From assembly GCF_006094275.1 (NCBI RefSeq), contig NZ_CP034412.1, positions 2,480,001 to 2,544,000 on the forward strand: a stretch of DNA of 64,000 nt, read 5' to 3'. Position 1 is the first letter of the stretch. Every line of letters begins with the position of its first letter. The stretch comes from Glutamicibacter creatinolyticus (GTDB taxonomy: Bacteria > Actinomycetota > Actinomycetes > Actinomycetales > Micrococcaceae). Positions 55,225 to 63,968 of this stretch are shown here, one piece after another. Below the pieces are notes generated by a model, which did not search any database, had not been told where the DNA came from, and saw only the letters and a program-made list of their open reading frames with translations. Made by a program: the position numbers and the translations under genes.

Positions 55225-57244
55225 ACCACTGATCATCGCCCTGGACGGGCGCTCCGGAGCGGGCAAGAGCTCACTGGCTGCGGCCCTGGCCGCGGCCTGG
55301 GGACCCGAACGGGTTTCCATCCTGCACCTGGAGGACCTGTACTACGGCTGGGATTCTCTGCAGGAAACCTGCACGCGCTATGCCGTGCTGCTGCGCCGGA
55401 TCCGAGCGGGCCAGCCGGTGAGCTGGCCGCGCTGGGACTGGCAGGCCAACGCCCCGGCGGCCGAACACATCCACTTCACCCCCAGCGAGATTGTGCTCGT
55501 CGAAGGGGTGGGGGCCCTGTGCGCCGAAGCGGTACCGGAGATTGACCTGGGCATCTGGCTGCAGGCCGGGGCCACGGTACGCCGGGAACGCGCGCTGCGC
55601 CGCGACGGGGAGGTCTTCGCCCGGCACTGGGCGCGGTGGGCCGATCAGGAGCAGGACTACCTCAGCGCCGCAAACCCGGCAGCCACCGCCAACGTGCACC
55701 TGCGCTCCGATGCCCCCGACGAGGATGCTGCCCTGCACCAGCTGCGCCGGCTGGCGCGGTTCCTGCCCGCCCGGGTACGGGTCAAGCTGCCCGCCACCTG
55801 GCTGCGGGCCGCGGTGCGCCATGAGCGTGAGCTGCCGGTGCCCGGGGATGTGGCCGCCGTCTTTGAGTCGCTGGCCGAGCACTGCCGGCATGCGGCACTG
55901 CTGGAATCCACCAGCCACCGGCTGCAGGACCCGTTGGGCCGCAACCGCTATACGGTGCTGGCCCTGGCCCAGGAACCGGAGGCAGCGCTGCTTTCGGCCA
56001 CCGCGCAGGGCACCGAGCTGCGTTCGGGCAACGCGATGCTCCGGCTGGGCCCCGAGTTCTTTGCCGCCCTGGGCGGGATCTGGCCCTCGGAGACCGGGCC
56101 CGGGGCGGAGCCTGACCCCGCGGCAGAGCCGCCGGCCCCGGACCCGCAGTGGGTGGGCTACCTGGGCTATGAGCTCAAGCGCGAGGTGGGTGCGGCGGAT
56201 GTGGCGGCCCGGCTGCCCGATGGTTCGCTGCGCCCGGACGCGCAGTTCTTTGAACCGGACACCGTGCTGATTGTTGATCACCTGCGCGCCCGGCTGACCG
56301 TGCGCGCCCCAGGCCACCTGCTGGAGCCGACCCTGGCCCGTCTGCAGCGGCTGCAGCTCAAGGTGCGGGAGCCCGGGCCGCTGCCGGTGCCGGTGTTCAG
56401 CTGCCGCGACACCCCCGAGCAGTACCGGGACAAGGTGCGTCGGGCGCAGCACGAAATCTGGCAGGGCAACAGCTATGAGGTGTGCCTGACCACCGAACTG
56501 CGCGCCACCGTGGAGCATTTCTCCGCCTTCGAGGCGTATAGCCGGTTGCGTGAATCCTCCCCGGCCCCGTTTGCGCACTACCTGCGCCTGGGCTCCCTGG
56601 AGGTGGCCAGCATCTCCCCGGAACGCTTCGTGAGCATCTCGGGCACCGGCAAGCTGCGCGCCGAACCGATCAAGGGCACCCGTCCGCGCGGCCAGGATCC
56701 CTCCAGCGATGCGGCGCTGCGTGAGGATTTGGCCTCCCATCCCAAGGACCGGGCCGAGAACATCATGATCGTGGACCTGCTGCGCAACGACCTGTCCCAC
56801 CATGCGGTGCCCGGCACGCTGTCGGTCACCCGCCTGTGCGCCATCGAAAGCTACGCCACGGTGCACCAGATGGTCTCCACCATCGACGCGCAGCTGCGAG
56901 AACCGGCGCTGGCCGCCGCGGCGCTGCGCGAGGCCTTCCCGCCCGGGTCCATGACCGGGGCACCAAAACTGTCGACCATGCACATCCTGGACCGGCTGGA
57001 GGAAAACCGGGCGCGGGGACTGTACTCCGGCGCGGTGGGCTACCTGGGCGCAGATGGCGGCGCCGACCTGGCGGTGGTGATCCGCACCCTGGTCTGCGAC
57101 CGGCTTGGGGACGGGTCCTGGCAGCTGAGTCTGGGGTTGGGCGGGGCGATTACCGCGGACTCGGATCCGCAGGAGGAATGGGATGAGGTGCGCACCAAGT
57201 CGGTGGGCGTGCTCAGCGCCCTGGGGGCGCGCTTCCCGCACTAG
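55211..57244 (+). CDS. pabB: P-loop kinase fused to aminodeoxychorismate synthase component I
   Basis: A 677-residue fusion. Residues about 5-195 are a uridine-kinase-like P-loop module: Walker A GRSGAGKSS (13-21), a HLEDLYYGW acidic motif typical of nucleoside/pantothenate kinases, and VLVEGVGAL. From about 200 the PabB part follows: an N-terminal lobe, then the chorismate-binding domain (about 400-672). It contains EPIKGTRPRG with the ADC-synthase-specific lysine where anthranilate synthases have alanine, and FPPGSMTGAPK. Makes 4-amino-4-deoxychorismate for folate with a PabA glutaminase, which is not in this window. The GTG overlaps the phosphatase stop. The kinase role is unknown. Confidence 0.88.
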   Translation: METVKPLIIALDGRSGAGKSSLAAALAAAWGPERVSILHLEDLYYGWDSLQETCTRYAVLLRRIRAGQPVSWPRWDWQANAPAAEHIHFTPSEIVLVEGVGALCAEAVPEIDLGIWLQAGATVRRERALRRDGEVFARHWARWADQEQDYLSAANPAATANVHLRSDAPDEDAALHQLRRLARFLPARVRVKLPATWLRAAVRHERELPVPGDVAAVFESLAEHCRHAALLESTSHRLQDPLGRNRYTVLALAQEPEAALLSATAQGTELRSGNAMLRLGPEFFAALGGIWPSETGPGAEPDPAAEPPAPDPQWVGYLGYELKREVGAADVAARLPDGSLRPDAQFFEPDTVLIVDHLRARLTVRAPGHLLEPTLARLQRLQLKVREPGPLPVPVFSCRDTPEQYRDKVRRAQHEIWQGNSYEVCLTTELRATVEHFSAFEAYSRLRESSPAPFAHYLRLGSLEVASISPERFVSISGTGKLRAEPIKGTRPRGQDPSSDAALREDLASHPKDRAENIMIVDLLRNDLSHHAVPGTLSVTRLCAIESYATVHQMVSTIDAQLREPALAAAALREAFPPGSMTGAPKLSTMHILDRLEENRARGLYSGAVGYLGADGGADLAVVIRTLVCDRLGDGSWQLSLGLGGAITADSDPQEEWDEVRTKSVGVLSALGARFPH

Positions 57245-57257
57245 GGCGGTGCCGCTC

Positions 57258-58754
57258 CTACTGCAGGGTGGCGGTCAGCCGGGCGGCGTTGTCCACCCAG
57301 CGCTGCAGCCGCGGACGCTTCTCCCACTCCTCCAGGGTCAGTTCCTTGGAGATGCTGCGGTAGTGGGCCTGCACCTGGTTGACCTGGTCCACCATCTGCG
57401 CGCCGAGCAGCATAACCGAGATCTCCATGTTCAGGCTGAAGGAGCGCATGTCCATATTCGAGGATCCCACGACCGCGACCTCGTCATCGACGGTGAAGCA
57501 CTTGGCGTGCAGCACCATCGGGGCCGGGTACAGGTAGATGCGCACCCCGGCCTCCAGCAGCACCTGGTAATAGGACTGCTGGGCGTGGTGCACCAGGAAC
57601 TGGTCCCCGGACTCGCATACGAACAAATCCACCTCAATGCCGCGCTGCGCGGCGGTGGTGATGGCGTAGAGCATTGAATCATCGGGCACAAAATAGGGGC
57701 TGGTGATCTTCAGGCGTTCGGAGGCCGAATAGATCAGCGTGTTGAACAGGCGCAAGTTGTTCTCATCCTCATACCCCGGCCCGCTGGGCACCACCTGTCC
57801 CACGGTCTCCCCCGGCACATCGCTGGCCGGCAGCGGGTAGCGGGCGTCGGTCAGGTCCTGCAGCACGTCATCGGTGTCGGCCTCCTGCCACCAGTCGGTG
57901 GCGAAGACCACGTCCAGGGAACGCACCAGCGGGCCGCGCACCTGGATCATCAGCTCCACCCATTCGCGCCCCACCTTGTGCGAGCTGAGCCGCTTGTAGC
58001 CCGGCTCGATCAGGTTTTGGCTGCCGGTGAAGGCCACTTCCCCGTCCACCACCAGGATCTTGCGGTGATTGCGCAGATCCGGGCGGCGCCAGCGGCGCCG
58101 GAACGGGGCCACCGGCAGCATCCGCTTCCATTCGATGCCCGAATCCTTCAGCCGCCGCTTCAGCTGCCCGTACCCGGCCACCCGGGCGGTGCCCAGGTGG
58201 TCAAACAGCAGGCGCACCACCACCCCGCGCTTGACCGCGGCCTCCAGGGAATCCAGGACCGGGCCGACGAAGTCCGGGTCATCGCCCATGATGTAGAACT
58301 GGATGTGCACGAATGTCGTGGCCTTGTCGATCTCCCGGCGCATTGCCTCCAGCGAGGCACGGTAATCGGAGATCACCTCCACCTCGTTCCCGCCCTCCAG
58401 CGGCAGCGCCCCCAGGGTGCGGTTGAGCACCGCGGCGGACTCAATCCATTCCTCATCACTGTGGAATTCGACCGGCGAATCCATGTGCGAGGTGGCCTGC
58501 AGGATTGCCTCATTGGCGCGGCGCTGCTTCTCCAGGCGCCGGCGGGAGAGGCGCGGGTTGGCAAAGAGCAGGTAGAGGATCAGCCCCACGACCGGGATGA
58601 AGAAGATCGCCAGCAGCCAGGCCATGGCGGTGGTGGGCCGGCGGTTGCCCGGAACCACTCCAATCATCACGATACGCACCACGATGTCGAAGGTCACCGC
58701 CAGCGCCCAGACCGTCGGGCCCAGCTCCCGCAGGAAGTTCTCACCTAGCATCAT
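57258..58754 (-). CDS. cls: Cardiolipin synthase (phospholipase D family)
   Basis: A 498-residue membrane enzyme. Two N-terminal membrane helices (VWALAVTFDIVVRIVMIGVV and AWLLAIFFIPVVGLILYLLF) precede two HKD motifs: HRKILVVDGEVAFTG and HAKCFTVDDEVAVVG, each followed by the S-x-N (SQN, SSN) motif. Makes cardiolipin from phosphatidylglycerol. ATG 58754 is preceded by GGAG; the longer frame to 58838 lacks one. It lies between pabB and pabC and on the opposite strand. Confidence 0.93.
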   Translation of the reverse strand: MMLGENFLRELGPTVWALAVTFDIVVRIVMIGVVPGNRRPTTAMAWLLAIFFIPVVGLILYLLFANPRLSRRRLEKQRRANEAILQATSHMDSPVEFHSDEEWIESAAVLNRTLGALPLEGGNEVEVISDYRASLEAMRREIDKATTFVHIQFYIMGDDPDFVGPVLDSLEAAVKRGVVVRLLFDHLGTARVAGYGQLKRRLKDSGIEWKRMLPVAPFRRRWRRPDLRNHRKILVVDGEVAFTGSQNLIEPGYKRLSSHKVGREWVELMIQVRGPLVRSLDVVFATDWWQEADTDDVLQDLTDARYPLPASDVPGETVGQVVPSGPGYEDENNLRLFNTLIYSASERLKITSPYFVPDDSMLYAITTAAQRGIEVDLFVCESGDQFLVHHAQQSYYQVLLEAGVRIYLYPAPMVLHAKCFTVDDEVAVVGSSNMDMRSFSLNMEISVMLLGAQMVDQVNQVQAHYRSISKELTLEEWEKRPRLQRWVDNAARLTATLQ

Positions 58755-58898
58755 GCGGCCAACTCCTGCCCTCGTGCTTTCCACCGGGGCGTCTTTCCCG
58801 CGGTCATCGTGCGTTTTGCCTATCGCTAGACTACCCAATTCCCCGGTTCAAGGCGGTGTCGGTTGCGGCGAGTTATCCGAAGCACCGGCGGGATTCGA

Positions 58899-58904
58899 TA
58901 ATCT
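58899..58904 (+). promoter_or_regulatory. Probable -10 hexamer of pabC (leaderless)
   Basis: TAATCT is seven bases before the ATG, and there is no Shine-Dalgarno sequence. Confidence 0.5.
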
Positions 58905-58911
58905 AGTACCT

Positions 58912-59787
58912 ATGAGTTCATTGGTTTTCCTCGATCCGTCCTATCCGGCCGGTCGACTGGCGGACATTAACGCGCCGCAACTGCCCGTGACCGCCCAGGG
59001 TGTTTCCCGTGGTGACGGTATCTTCGAATCGATGCTCTACAAGCACCAGAGCGTGCGCAAGATCGACGCGCACCTGGCCCGCCTGCAGTCCTCGGCCCAG
59101 CTGTGCGACCTGGAGATCCCCGACCAGATCCAGTGGCGTGCGGCCATTGACACCGCCATCGCGGACTTTGATGCCACCGGCGGGGCCGATGAGGCCGTGG
59201 TGAAGCTGGTGGCCGCCCGCGGGGACGCGGACAGCGACCCGGCCCTGTGCTGGGTGACCGTTACCCCGGCCCCGACGCTGGGCCAGGCCCAGCGGGATTC
59301 GGGTGTGGACGTGCTGCTGCTGGATCGCGGCTATGATTCGAAAATCGCCGAACGCGCGCCCTGGCTGCTGATGGGAGCCAAGACGCTGTCCTACGCGGTG
59401 AACATGGCGGCCCTGCGCTACGCGCGGGCCCATGGTGCCCATGATGTCATCTTCACCTCCTCCGACGGTGCGGTGCTGGAGGGCCCGACCTCCACCGTGC
59501 TGATGGCCCAGCGTGATGGGCAGACCAAGCGCCTGCTCACCCCGCTGCTGGAAACCGGGATCCTGCCGGGCACCACCCAGGCGGCGATCTTCGCTGCCGC
59601 CGCGGAGGCCGGCTGGGAGTTGGGGTATGGTCCGCTGCGTCCCGAGGACCTCTACCAGGCCGACGTGCTGTGGCTGGTTTCCTCGGTGCGCCTGCTCACC
59701 CCGGTGAATTCGCTGGACGCCAAGCCGCTGCGCTTCGACGCCGAACTGCACGCGGAGCTGAGCGAACTGGCCGATCACCTGGCCTAA
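58912..59787 (+). CDS. pabC: Aminodeoxychorismate lyase, class IV PLP enzyme
   Basis: A 291-residue class IV aminotransferase-fold protein. Arg/Tyr-type N-terminus with VSRGDGIFESM, the PLP-binding lysine in LMGAKTLSYAVNM, and the conserved EGPTSTVL and GILPGTTQ. Annotated here as the lyase releasing pyruvate from ADC to give 4-aminobenzoate, because it closely follows pabB; a branched-chain or D-amino acid aminotransferase cannot be excluded from sequence. ATG 58912; the longer frame upstream runs antisense to the cls start. Confidence 0.83.
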   Translation: MSSLVFLDPSYPAGRLADINAPQLPVTAQGVSRGDGIFESMLYKHQSVRKIDAHLARLQSSAQLCDLEIPDQIQWRAAIDTAIADFDATGGADEAVVKLVAARGDADSDPALCWVTVTPAPTLGQAQRDSGVDVLLLDRGYDSKIAERAPWLLMGAKTLSYAVNMAALRYARAHGAHDVIFTSSDGAVLEGPTSTVLMAQRDGQTKRLLTPLLETGILPGTTQAAIFAAAAEAGWELGYGPLRPEDLYQADVLWLVSSVRLLTPVNSLDAKPLRFDAELHAELSELADHLA

Positions 59788-59800
59788 CCGAGCACGCAAA

Positions 59801-59836
59801 AACGGGGGGAGCAGTCCATGGACCGCTCCCCCCGTT
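59801..59836. terminator. Bidirectional hairpin terminator
   Basis: AACGGGGGGAGC pairs with GCTCCCCCCGTT, and GTCCATGGAC forms the tip; A- and T-rich flanks are present for both directions. Confidence 0.8.
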
Positions 59837-59845
59837 CTTGGTGCG

Positions 59846-62185
59846 CTATCCCCAGACCAGGCTCCAGGTCCCGGCCAGCACGGCGGCGGCCACCGCCAGC
59901 GCCCCCACCGCGAGCCCGGCACCGATCACCAGCACGTCACGCCCCCCGAAGTCCGGGGTGCGCAGCCAGCTGCGCCGCCCGGCGCCGAAGCCCTTGGCTT
60001 CCATGGTGATGGCCAGTCGCCCGGCCCGGCGGATCGCCTGCACCAGCAGGGCCAGCACCTGCCCCAGGTTCGCGCGCAGGCGCTGGGCCGGGGACCCGAA
60101 GTTCCCCACCCCGCGCGCCCGGCGGGCCAGGGTCAGGGTGGTGAACTCCTCCACCAGCAGGCCCAGCAGCCGCATCCCGGCCAGCGCCCCGAGCACGAAG
60201 CGGTGCGGCACGCGCAGCTGCTGGGACAGGGCCGAGCCCAGGTCGGAGGGGTTGGTGGTGCTCAGCAGCAGCACCATCGGCACGGCCATCGCCATGGCGC
60301 GCATGCCGGTGGCGATGCCCCCGGCCAGGGAGCCCTCGGTGATGGTGAAGACCCCCAGGTCCAGCAGCAGCGCCCCGGAATCCTCCCCGACCAGGCTGAT
60401 CCCCCAGGCGGCGGTCAGCCCGGCCAGCAGCAGCGGCCAGGCGCGCAGCAGGAAACGTGGGATGCTCAGCCGCGCCAGCGGCAGCATCAGCAGGGTCGCG
60501 GTGATCACCACCAGGCCCGAGACCCAGTCAATGGTGGCCACCAGCGGGATGGTGGTGGCCACGATCGCCGCCAGCTTCGCCAGCGGGTTGCGCCGGGCCA
60601 GCCAGCTGTCGCCCACCGCGGATCCCAGCAGCGGGTCCGGCCCGGCGGCCTCGGCCCGCGGGGCGGGGGCCTGCAGCTCGAGTTCCCGGGCGCCCAACGC
60701 CCGGGCGAAGTGCCCGTCGTGGGTCACCGCGATCACGGCGGTGCCCTGCTCAATCACCTCGATGAGCAGCTCGGCCACCTCCCGCCAGGTGTTCGCGTCC
60801 TGCCCGAAGGTCGGCTCATCCAGGATCAGCACGTCCGGGCTGGCGGCCAACACCGTGGCCACCGAGAGCCGACGCTTCTCCCCGCCCGAGAGCGTGTACG
60901 GGTTCGCCTCGGCCAGGTGGTCCAACCGCAGCCGGGTCAGCAGCGCGGCGGTGCGTTCGGCGATCTGCTGTTCATCAAGCCCGGTGCCGCCCTGCCCATC
61001 CCGTTCCCCCTTCGCCCGGCGCGGCCCGTAGGCCAGCTCGTCGGCAACGCTCTGGGTGACAAACTGGTGTTCGGGTTCCTGGAAGACCGTGCCGATGCGG
61101 GCCACCAGCTGCCCGGCCCGCCAGAGGAACGGCTTGTCCCCCGCCTCACCGGCCAACAGTTCAGTGGCGTGCAACCGGCCGCTGGCCGGCTCCAGCAGCC
61201 CGCCCAGGGTCAGCGCCAGGGTCGACTTGCCCACCCCGTTCGCGCCGCGGATCACCAGTGCGCCGCCGGCGGGCAGTTCCAGGTCCACCGCCGCGGTCAA
61301 CGGGGCCTTCTTTGAACGCCTGGCCTGCAGCGCGCTGGCCCGCAGCAGGCCACCGCCCGGGCTGGTGCGTGGGGTACGGGTGTGCGGGACGTAGCCGGGC
61401 ACCCAGATCCCGGCCTCGGCCAGCTCCCGGCGCAGCGGCTGGTCGCTCAGCAGCGCCTGCGGGGCCACGTCGTGGCTGATCCCGCCGCCGGGCTCCAGCA
61501 CCAGCACCCGGTCCACGTGTTCCACCCAGGTCTCCACCCGGTGCTCGACCACGATCAGGGTCGCTGCCGTGCGCTCGGCGGCGTTGAGCACCGCGTCGCG
61601 TACCCCCAACGCGCCCTCCGGGTCAATGTTGGCGGTGGGTTCATCCAGCAGCATCAGCCCCGGGCGCATGGCCAGGATCCCGGCCAGGGCCAGGCGCTGC
61701 TTCTGTCCCCCGGACAGCTGCTGGGTGGGGTGTTCCGGCGCCAGCTGGCCCAACCCGACCGCCTCCAGTGCCAGGGGAATGCGCCGGGAAATCTCCTGCG
61801 GGTCCACCCCGAGGTTTTCCGCCCCGAAGGCCACGTCGTCCTCCACCCGGGCCTGCACGATCTGGGTTTCCGGGTCCTGCTGCATCAGGCCCACACCCTG
61901 GCGCGGCCCGAACGCGTCCTGCTCCCCCACCAGCAGCTGCCCGGTGCACCCGGCCAGCTCGGAAACGTCCAGGACCCCGGCCATGGCGTGCAGCAGCGTG
62001 GATTTGCCCGCGCCGCTGGGTCCCAGCAGCAGCACCCGCTGCCCGGCCGGAACCTCCAGATCCAGGGCGTGCAGGGCCGGTTGCTGACGGTCGGCGTGCT
62101 TCCAGCCGAACCCGCGCGCGCTCACGGACAGGGCACCGGATTCCAGCTGGGGCAGCGCGGCGTGGTTCGTGATGCCGGCGGTCAT
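59846..62185 (-). CDS. ECF transporter energizer: two ATPase domains fused to EcfT
   Basis: A 779-residue fusion of EcfA, EcfA' and EcfT. The first ATPase has GPSGAGKSTLL (about 55-65), LSGGQKQRLAL and LLDEPTANID. The second has GANGVGKSTLAL (about 312-323), LSGGEKRRLSV and ILDEPTFGQD. From about 525 an EcfT membrane part follows, ending with the coupling motifs ARRARG and MEAKGF. In Bacillus the homologous YkoD (fused ATPases) and YkoC (T) are separate. The ATG overlaps the ykoE1 stop by 4 bases. Powers uptake by YkoE subunits, probably of the thiamin precursor HMP. Confidence 0.93.
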   Translation of the reverse strand: MTAGITNHAALPQLESGALSVSARGFGWKHADRQQPALHALDLEVPAGQRVLLLGPSGAGKSTLLHAMAGVLDVSELAGCTGQLLVGEQDAFGPRQGVGLMQQDPETQIVQARVEDDVAFGAENLGVDPQEISRRIPLALEAVGLGQLAPEHPTQQLSGGQKQRLALAGILAMRPGLMLLDEPTANIDPEGALGVRDAVLNAAERTAATLIVVEHRVETWVEHVDRVLVLEPGGGISHDVAPQALLSDQPLRRELAEAGIWVPGYVPHTRTPRTSPGGGLLRASALQARRSKKAPLTAAVDLELPAGGALVIRGANGVGKSTLALTLGGLLEPASGRLHATELLAGEAGDKPFLWRAGQLVARIGTVFQEPEHQFVTQSVADELAYGPRRAKGERDGQGGTGLDEQQIAERTAALLTRLRLDHLAEANPYTLSGGEKRRLSVATVLAASPDVLILDEPTFGQDANTWREVAELLIEVIEQGTAVIAVTHDGHFARALGARELELQAPAPRAEAAGPDPLLGSAVGDSWLARRNPLAKLAAIVATTIPLVATIDWVSGLVVITATLLMLPLARLSIPRFLLRAWPLLLAGLTAAWGISLVGEDSGALLLDLGVFTITEGSLAGGIATGMRAMAMAVPMVLLLSTTNPSDLGSALSQQLRVPHRFVLGALAGMRLLGLLVEEFTTLTLARRARGVGNFGSPAQRLRANLGQVLALLVQAIRRAGRLAITMEAKGFGAGRRSWLRTPDFGGRDVLVIGAGLAVGALAVAAAVLAGTWSLVWG

Positions 62186-62805
62186 TGCTTCGCCCGCCCA
62201 AAGACCGGTTCACGGTTCGCCCTGCGGCTGGGCAGCGCGGAAAGCGCCCCGGTGGCCGCCAGCGCGCGGGTGGCGAAGTAGGACAGGATGCCGGCAATCA
62301 CCAGGCCGGAGAGGCTCATCGCCGCCACGTGGAAAAGCTTCATGCCCGCGGTGTATTCCGCATAGTAGGCCATCAGGTAGGCCTCGCTTAGCGCACCGAA
62401 CAGTCCGGCGCCCAACCCCGCCAGCATCGCCACCCCAAGGCTCCACACCCGGTAGCGGAAGAGCGCGAACACCACCTCGGCGCCCAGCCCCTGGACAATG
62501 CCGGAAACCAGCACGGTGATGCCCCACTGCGAGCCCAGCAGCGCGGAGATCACAGCGGCCAGCAGTTCACAGTACAGGGCGGCGCCGGGCTTGCGGATGA
62601 TCAGGGCCCCGAGCACTGCCGGGAAGAGCCACATCCCGGCCACGAAGGCGCTAGCCGGCGGGAAGGCCACAAAGGCCAGGGAAATGAAGCCGTAACCGGC
62701 GTTCCAGCCCCAGAACACCACGCCCGAAGCCACGGCGATCACCGAGGCGACGACGATGTCGGCGACCTTCCACGAGCTGCTGGCCCGCAACGGTGTTGTT
62801 GTCAC
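62182..62805 (-). CDS. ykoE: Thiamin/HMP ECF transporter substrate subunit YkoE (copy 1)
   Basis: A 207-residue membrane S-component with about six helices: VVASVIAVASGVVFWGWNAGYGF near the start and YRVWSLGVAMLAGLGAGLFG in the middle, as in YkoE proteins. The GTG 62805 has AGGAGG with ideal spacing and lies behind a TPP riboswitch. Its stop overlaps the energizer start. A near copy lies at 63130-63750. Confidence 0.92.
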   Translation of the reverse strand: MTTTPLRASSSWKVADIVVASVIAVASGVVFWGWNAGYGFISLAFVAFPPASAFVAGMWLFPAVLGALIIRKPGAALYCELLAAVISALLGSQWGITVLVSGIVQGLGAEVVFALFRYRVWSLGVAMLAGLGAGLFGALSEAYLMAYYAEYTAGMKLFHVAAMSLSGLVIAGILSYFATRALAATGALSALPSRRANREPVFGRAKQ

Positions 62806-62813
62806 TTGAATAT

Positions 62814-62830
62814 CCTCCTGAATCAGGAGG
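62814..62830 (-). promoter_or_regulatory. Shine-Dalgarno-hiding hairpin before ykoE1
   Basis: CCTCCTGAATCAGGAGG: the anti-SD CCTCC faces the AGGAGG binding site, so this stem would block translation. It is the probable expression platform of the TPP riboswitch. Confidence 0.75.
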
Positions 62831-62875
62831 GGAGCATGTATGCGAACCGGGGCGCGTCCCCGGGGGCATACCTGA

Positions 62876-63018
62876 GATTCTCGACTTCCTTCGCCGGTAC
62901 TAGCCGGGGCAGGTTCGAGGGTCTGCGATCTATCGCACTCTCAGCGTCTTTTACCCTTACGCCTGCCGTGACGCGCCTGGCGGCACGGCAGCGGGCTGGT
63001 ATGACGCTCCCCTGTCGG
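62876..63018 (-). ncRNA. TPP riboswitch (THI element) controlling ykoE1
   Basis: On the minus strand the conserved blocks occur in order: ACAGGGGAGC, GACGCTGAGAGTGCG, GACCCTCGAACCTG, a CCGGCTAGTACCGG stem, and GCGAAGGAAGTC. These match the thiamin pyrophosphate aptamer consensus (GGGGNGC, CUGAGA, ACCCUNGAACCUG, CCAGCGNAGGGA-like). The optional P3 insert is about 60 bases long. TPP binding is expected to reduce ykoE-energizer expression. Confidence 0.93.
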
Positions 63019-63129
63019 TTTATGTCTGCGTTGCCACCATACCCCAGGATGCCGGTCGGGCAGAACCCGCACCGGCGACCGGTTTGAGGCGGACGTCATA
63101 TTGCTCTTGCTCCCGCCGCCAGGCGCCGC

Positions 63130-63750
63130 CTAGCGGGAGCGGGTGAGCACCGGTTCCCGGTGGGCCCGGCGGCTGGGCAGGGAGGCCAAGGCACCGGTGT
63201 TGGCCAGCATGCGGGTGAGGAAGAACGAGCAGATCCCGGCGATCAGCAACCCGGAGACGCTCATCGCCGCCACATGAAACAGCTTCATCCCGGGGGTATA
63301 GTGCACGAAGTGGGCGGTGATGTACGCACCGTTGAGGGCGCTAAGGAAGCCGGAGCAGAAACCGGCCAGCATGGCGGCGGACAGGTTCCACACCCGGTAA
63401 CGCAAGAGCGCGAACACCAGCTCGGCGCCCAGCCCCTGCAGCAGCCCGGAGACCAGCACCGTCAGTCCCCAGTGGGTGCCCAGCAGGGCCTCGATGATGG
63501 CGGCCAGCAGTTCGCAGTACAGTGCCGCACCGGGCTTGCGAATGATCAACGCCCCGAGGACCGCGGGGAACAGCCACATGCCCGAGAGCAGCGCGCTGGC
63601 CGGCGGGAACGCGGCGAAGGCCAGCGTCACGAAACCGTAACTGGCGCTCCACGCCCAGAACACCACGCCCGAAGCCACGGCGATGACCGAGGCGATCACG
63701 ATGTCCGCGACCTTCCATGAGGTGCCGCCGGTTCGCTTGGTTGTTGCCAT
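63130..63750 (-). CDS. ykoE: Thiamin/HMP ECF transporter substrate subunit YkoE (copy 2)
   Basis: A 206-residue paralogue of the upstream YkoE, with the same helices and almost identical blocks, such as SWKVADIV, VASGVVFW and FPPASA. ATG 63750 has AGGAGG nine bases upstream; the open frame to 63819 covers the riboswitch and is not used. It has its own TPP riboswitch but no energizer immediately downstream, and probably shares that of copy 1. Confidence 0.92.
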   Translation of the reverse strand: MATTKRTGGTSWKVADIVIASVIAVASGVVFWAWSASYGFVTLAFAAFPPASALLSGMWLFPAVLGALIIRKPGAALYCELLAAIIEALLGTHWGLTVLVSGLLQGLGAELVFALLRYRVWNLSAAMLAGFCSGFLSALNGAYITAHFVHYTPGMKLFHVAAMSVSGLLIAGICSFFLTRMLANTGALASLPSRRAHREPVLTRSR

Positions 63751-63760
63751 TTTCTTCCAT

Positions 63761-63777
63761 CCTCCTGGTTCAGGAGG
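63761..63777 (-). promoter_or_regulatory. Shine-Dalgarno-hiding hairpin before ykoE2
   Basis: CCTCCTGGTTCAGGAGG pairs CCTCCTG with CAGGAGG, hiding the ribosome binding site of ykoE2, as in copy 1. Confidence 0.75.
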
Positions 63778-63821
63778 GGAGCACATGCGGATGCGCAGGG
63801 AGCTGTCCCTGCCGCACATCT

Positions 63822-63968
63822 GAGATTCTCGACTTCCTTCGCCGGTACTAGCCGGAGCAGGTTCGAGGGTCTGCGATCTATCGCACTCTCAGCGTCTTCC
63901 ACCGGTCCCGGCCACCGGCGTTTGCTGCGCGGTGAGCCTCGGGGACGGTATGACGCTCCCCTGTCGTT
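63822..63968 (-). ncRNA. TPP riboswitch (THI element) controlling ykoE2
   Basis: The same conserved blocks as the first riboswitch, nearly base for base in the core: ACAGGGGAGC, GACGCTGAGAGTGCG, GACCCTCGAACCTG, CCGGCTAGTACCGG and GAAGGAAGTC. The optional P3 insert differs in sequence, showing that the copies have diverged there while the core is kept. Confidence 0.93.

Noticed and set aside
55271-57241. A 656-codon open frame opposite pabB.
   Set aside because: Antisense to a strongly supported fusion gene; no recognisable domain.
57258-58754. Phospholipase D protein as a defence nuclease.
   Set aside because: Two membrane helices and two full HKD motifs with standard spacing indicate cardiolipin synthase.
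62876-62945. tRNA-like GGTTCGAGG sequence.
   Set aside because: It is part of the TPP riboswitch core and does not fold as a tRNA.
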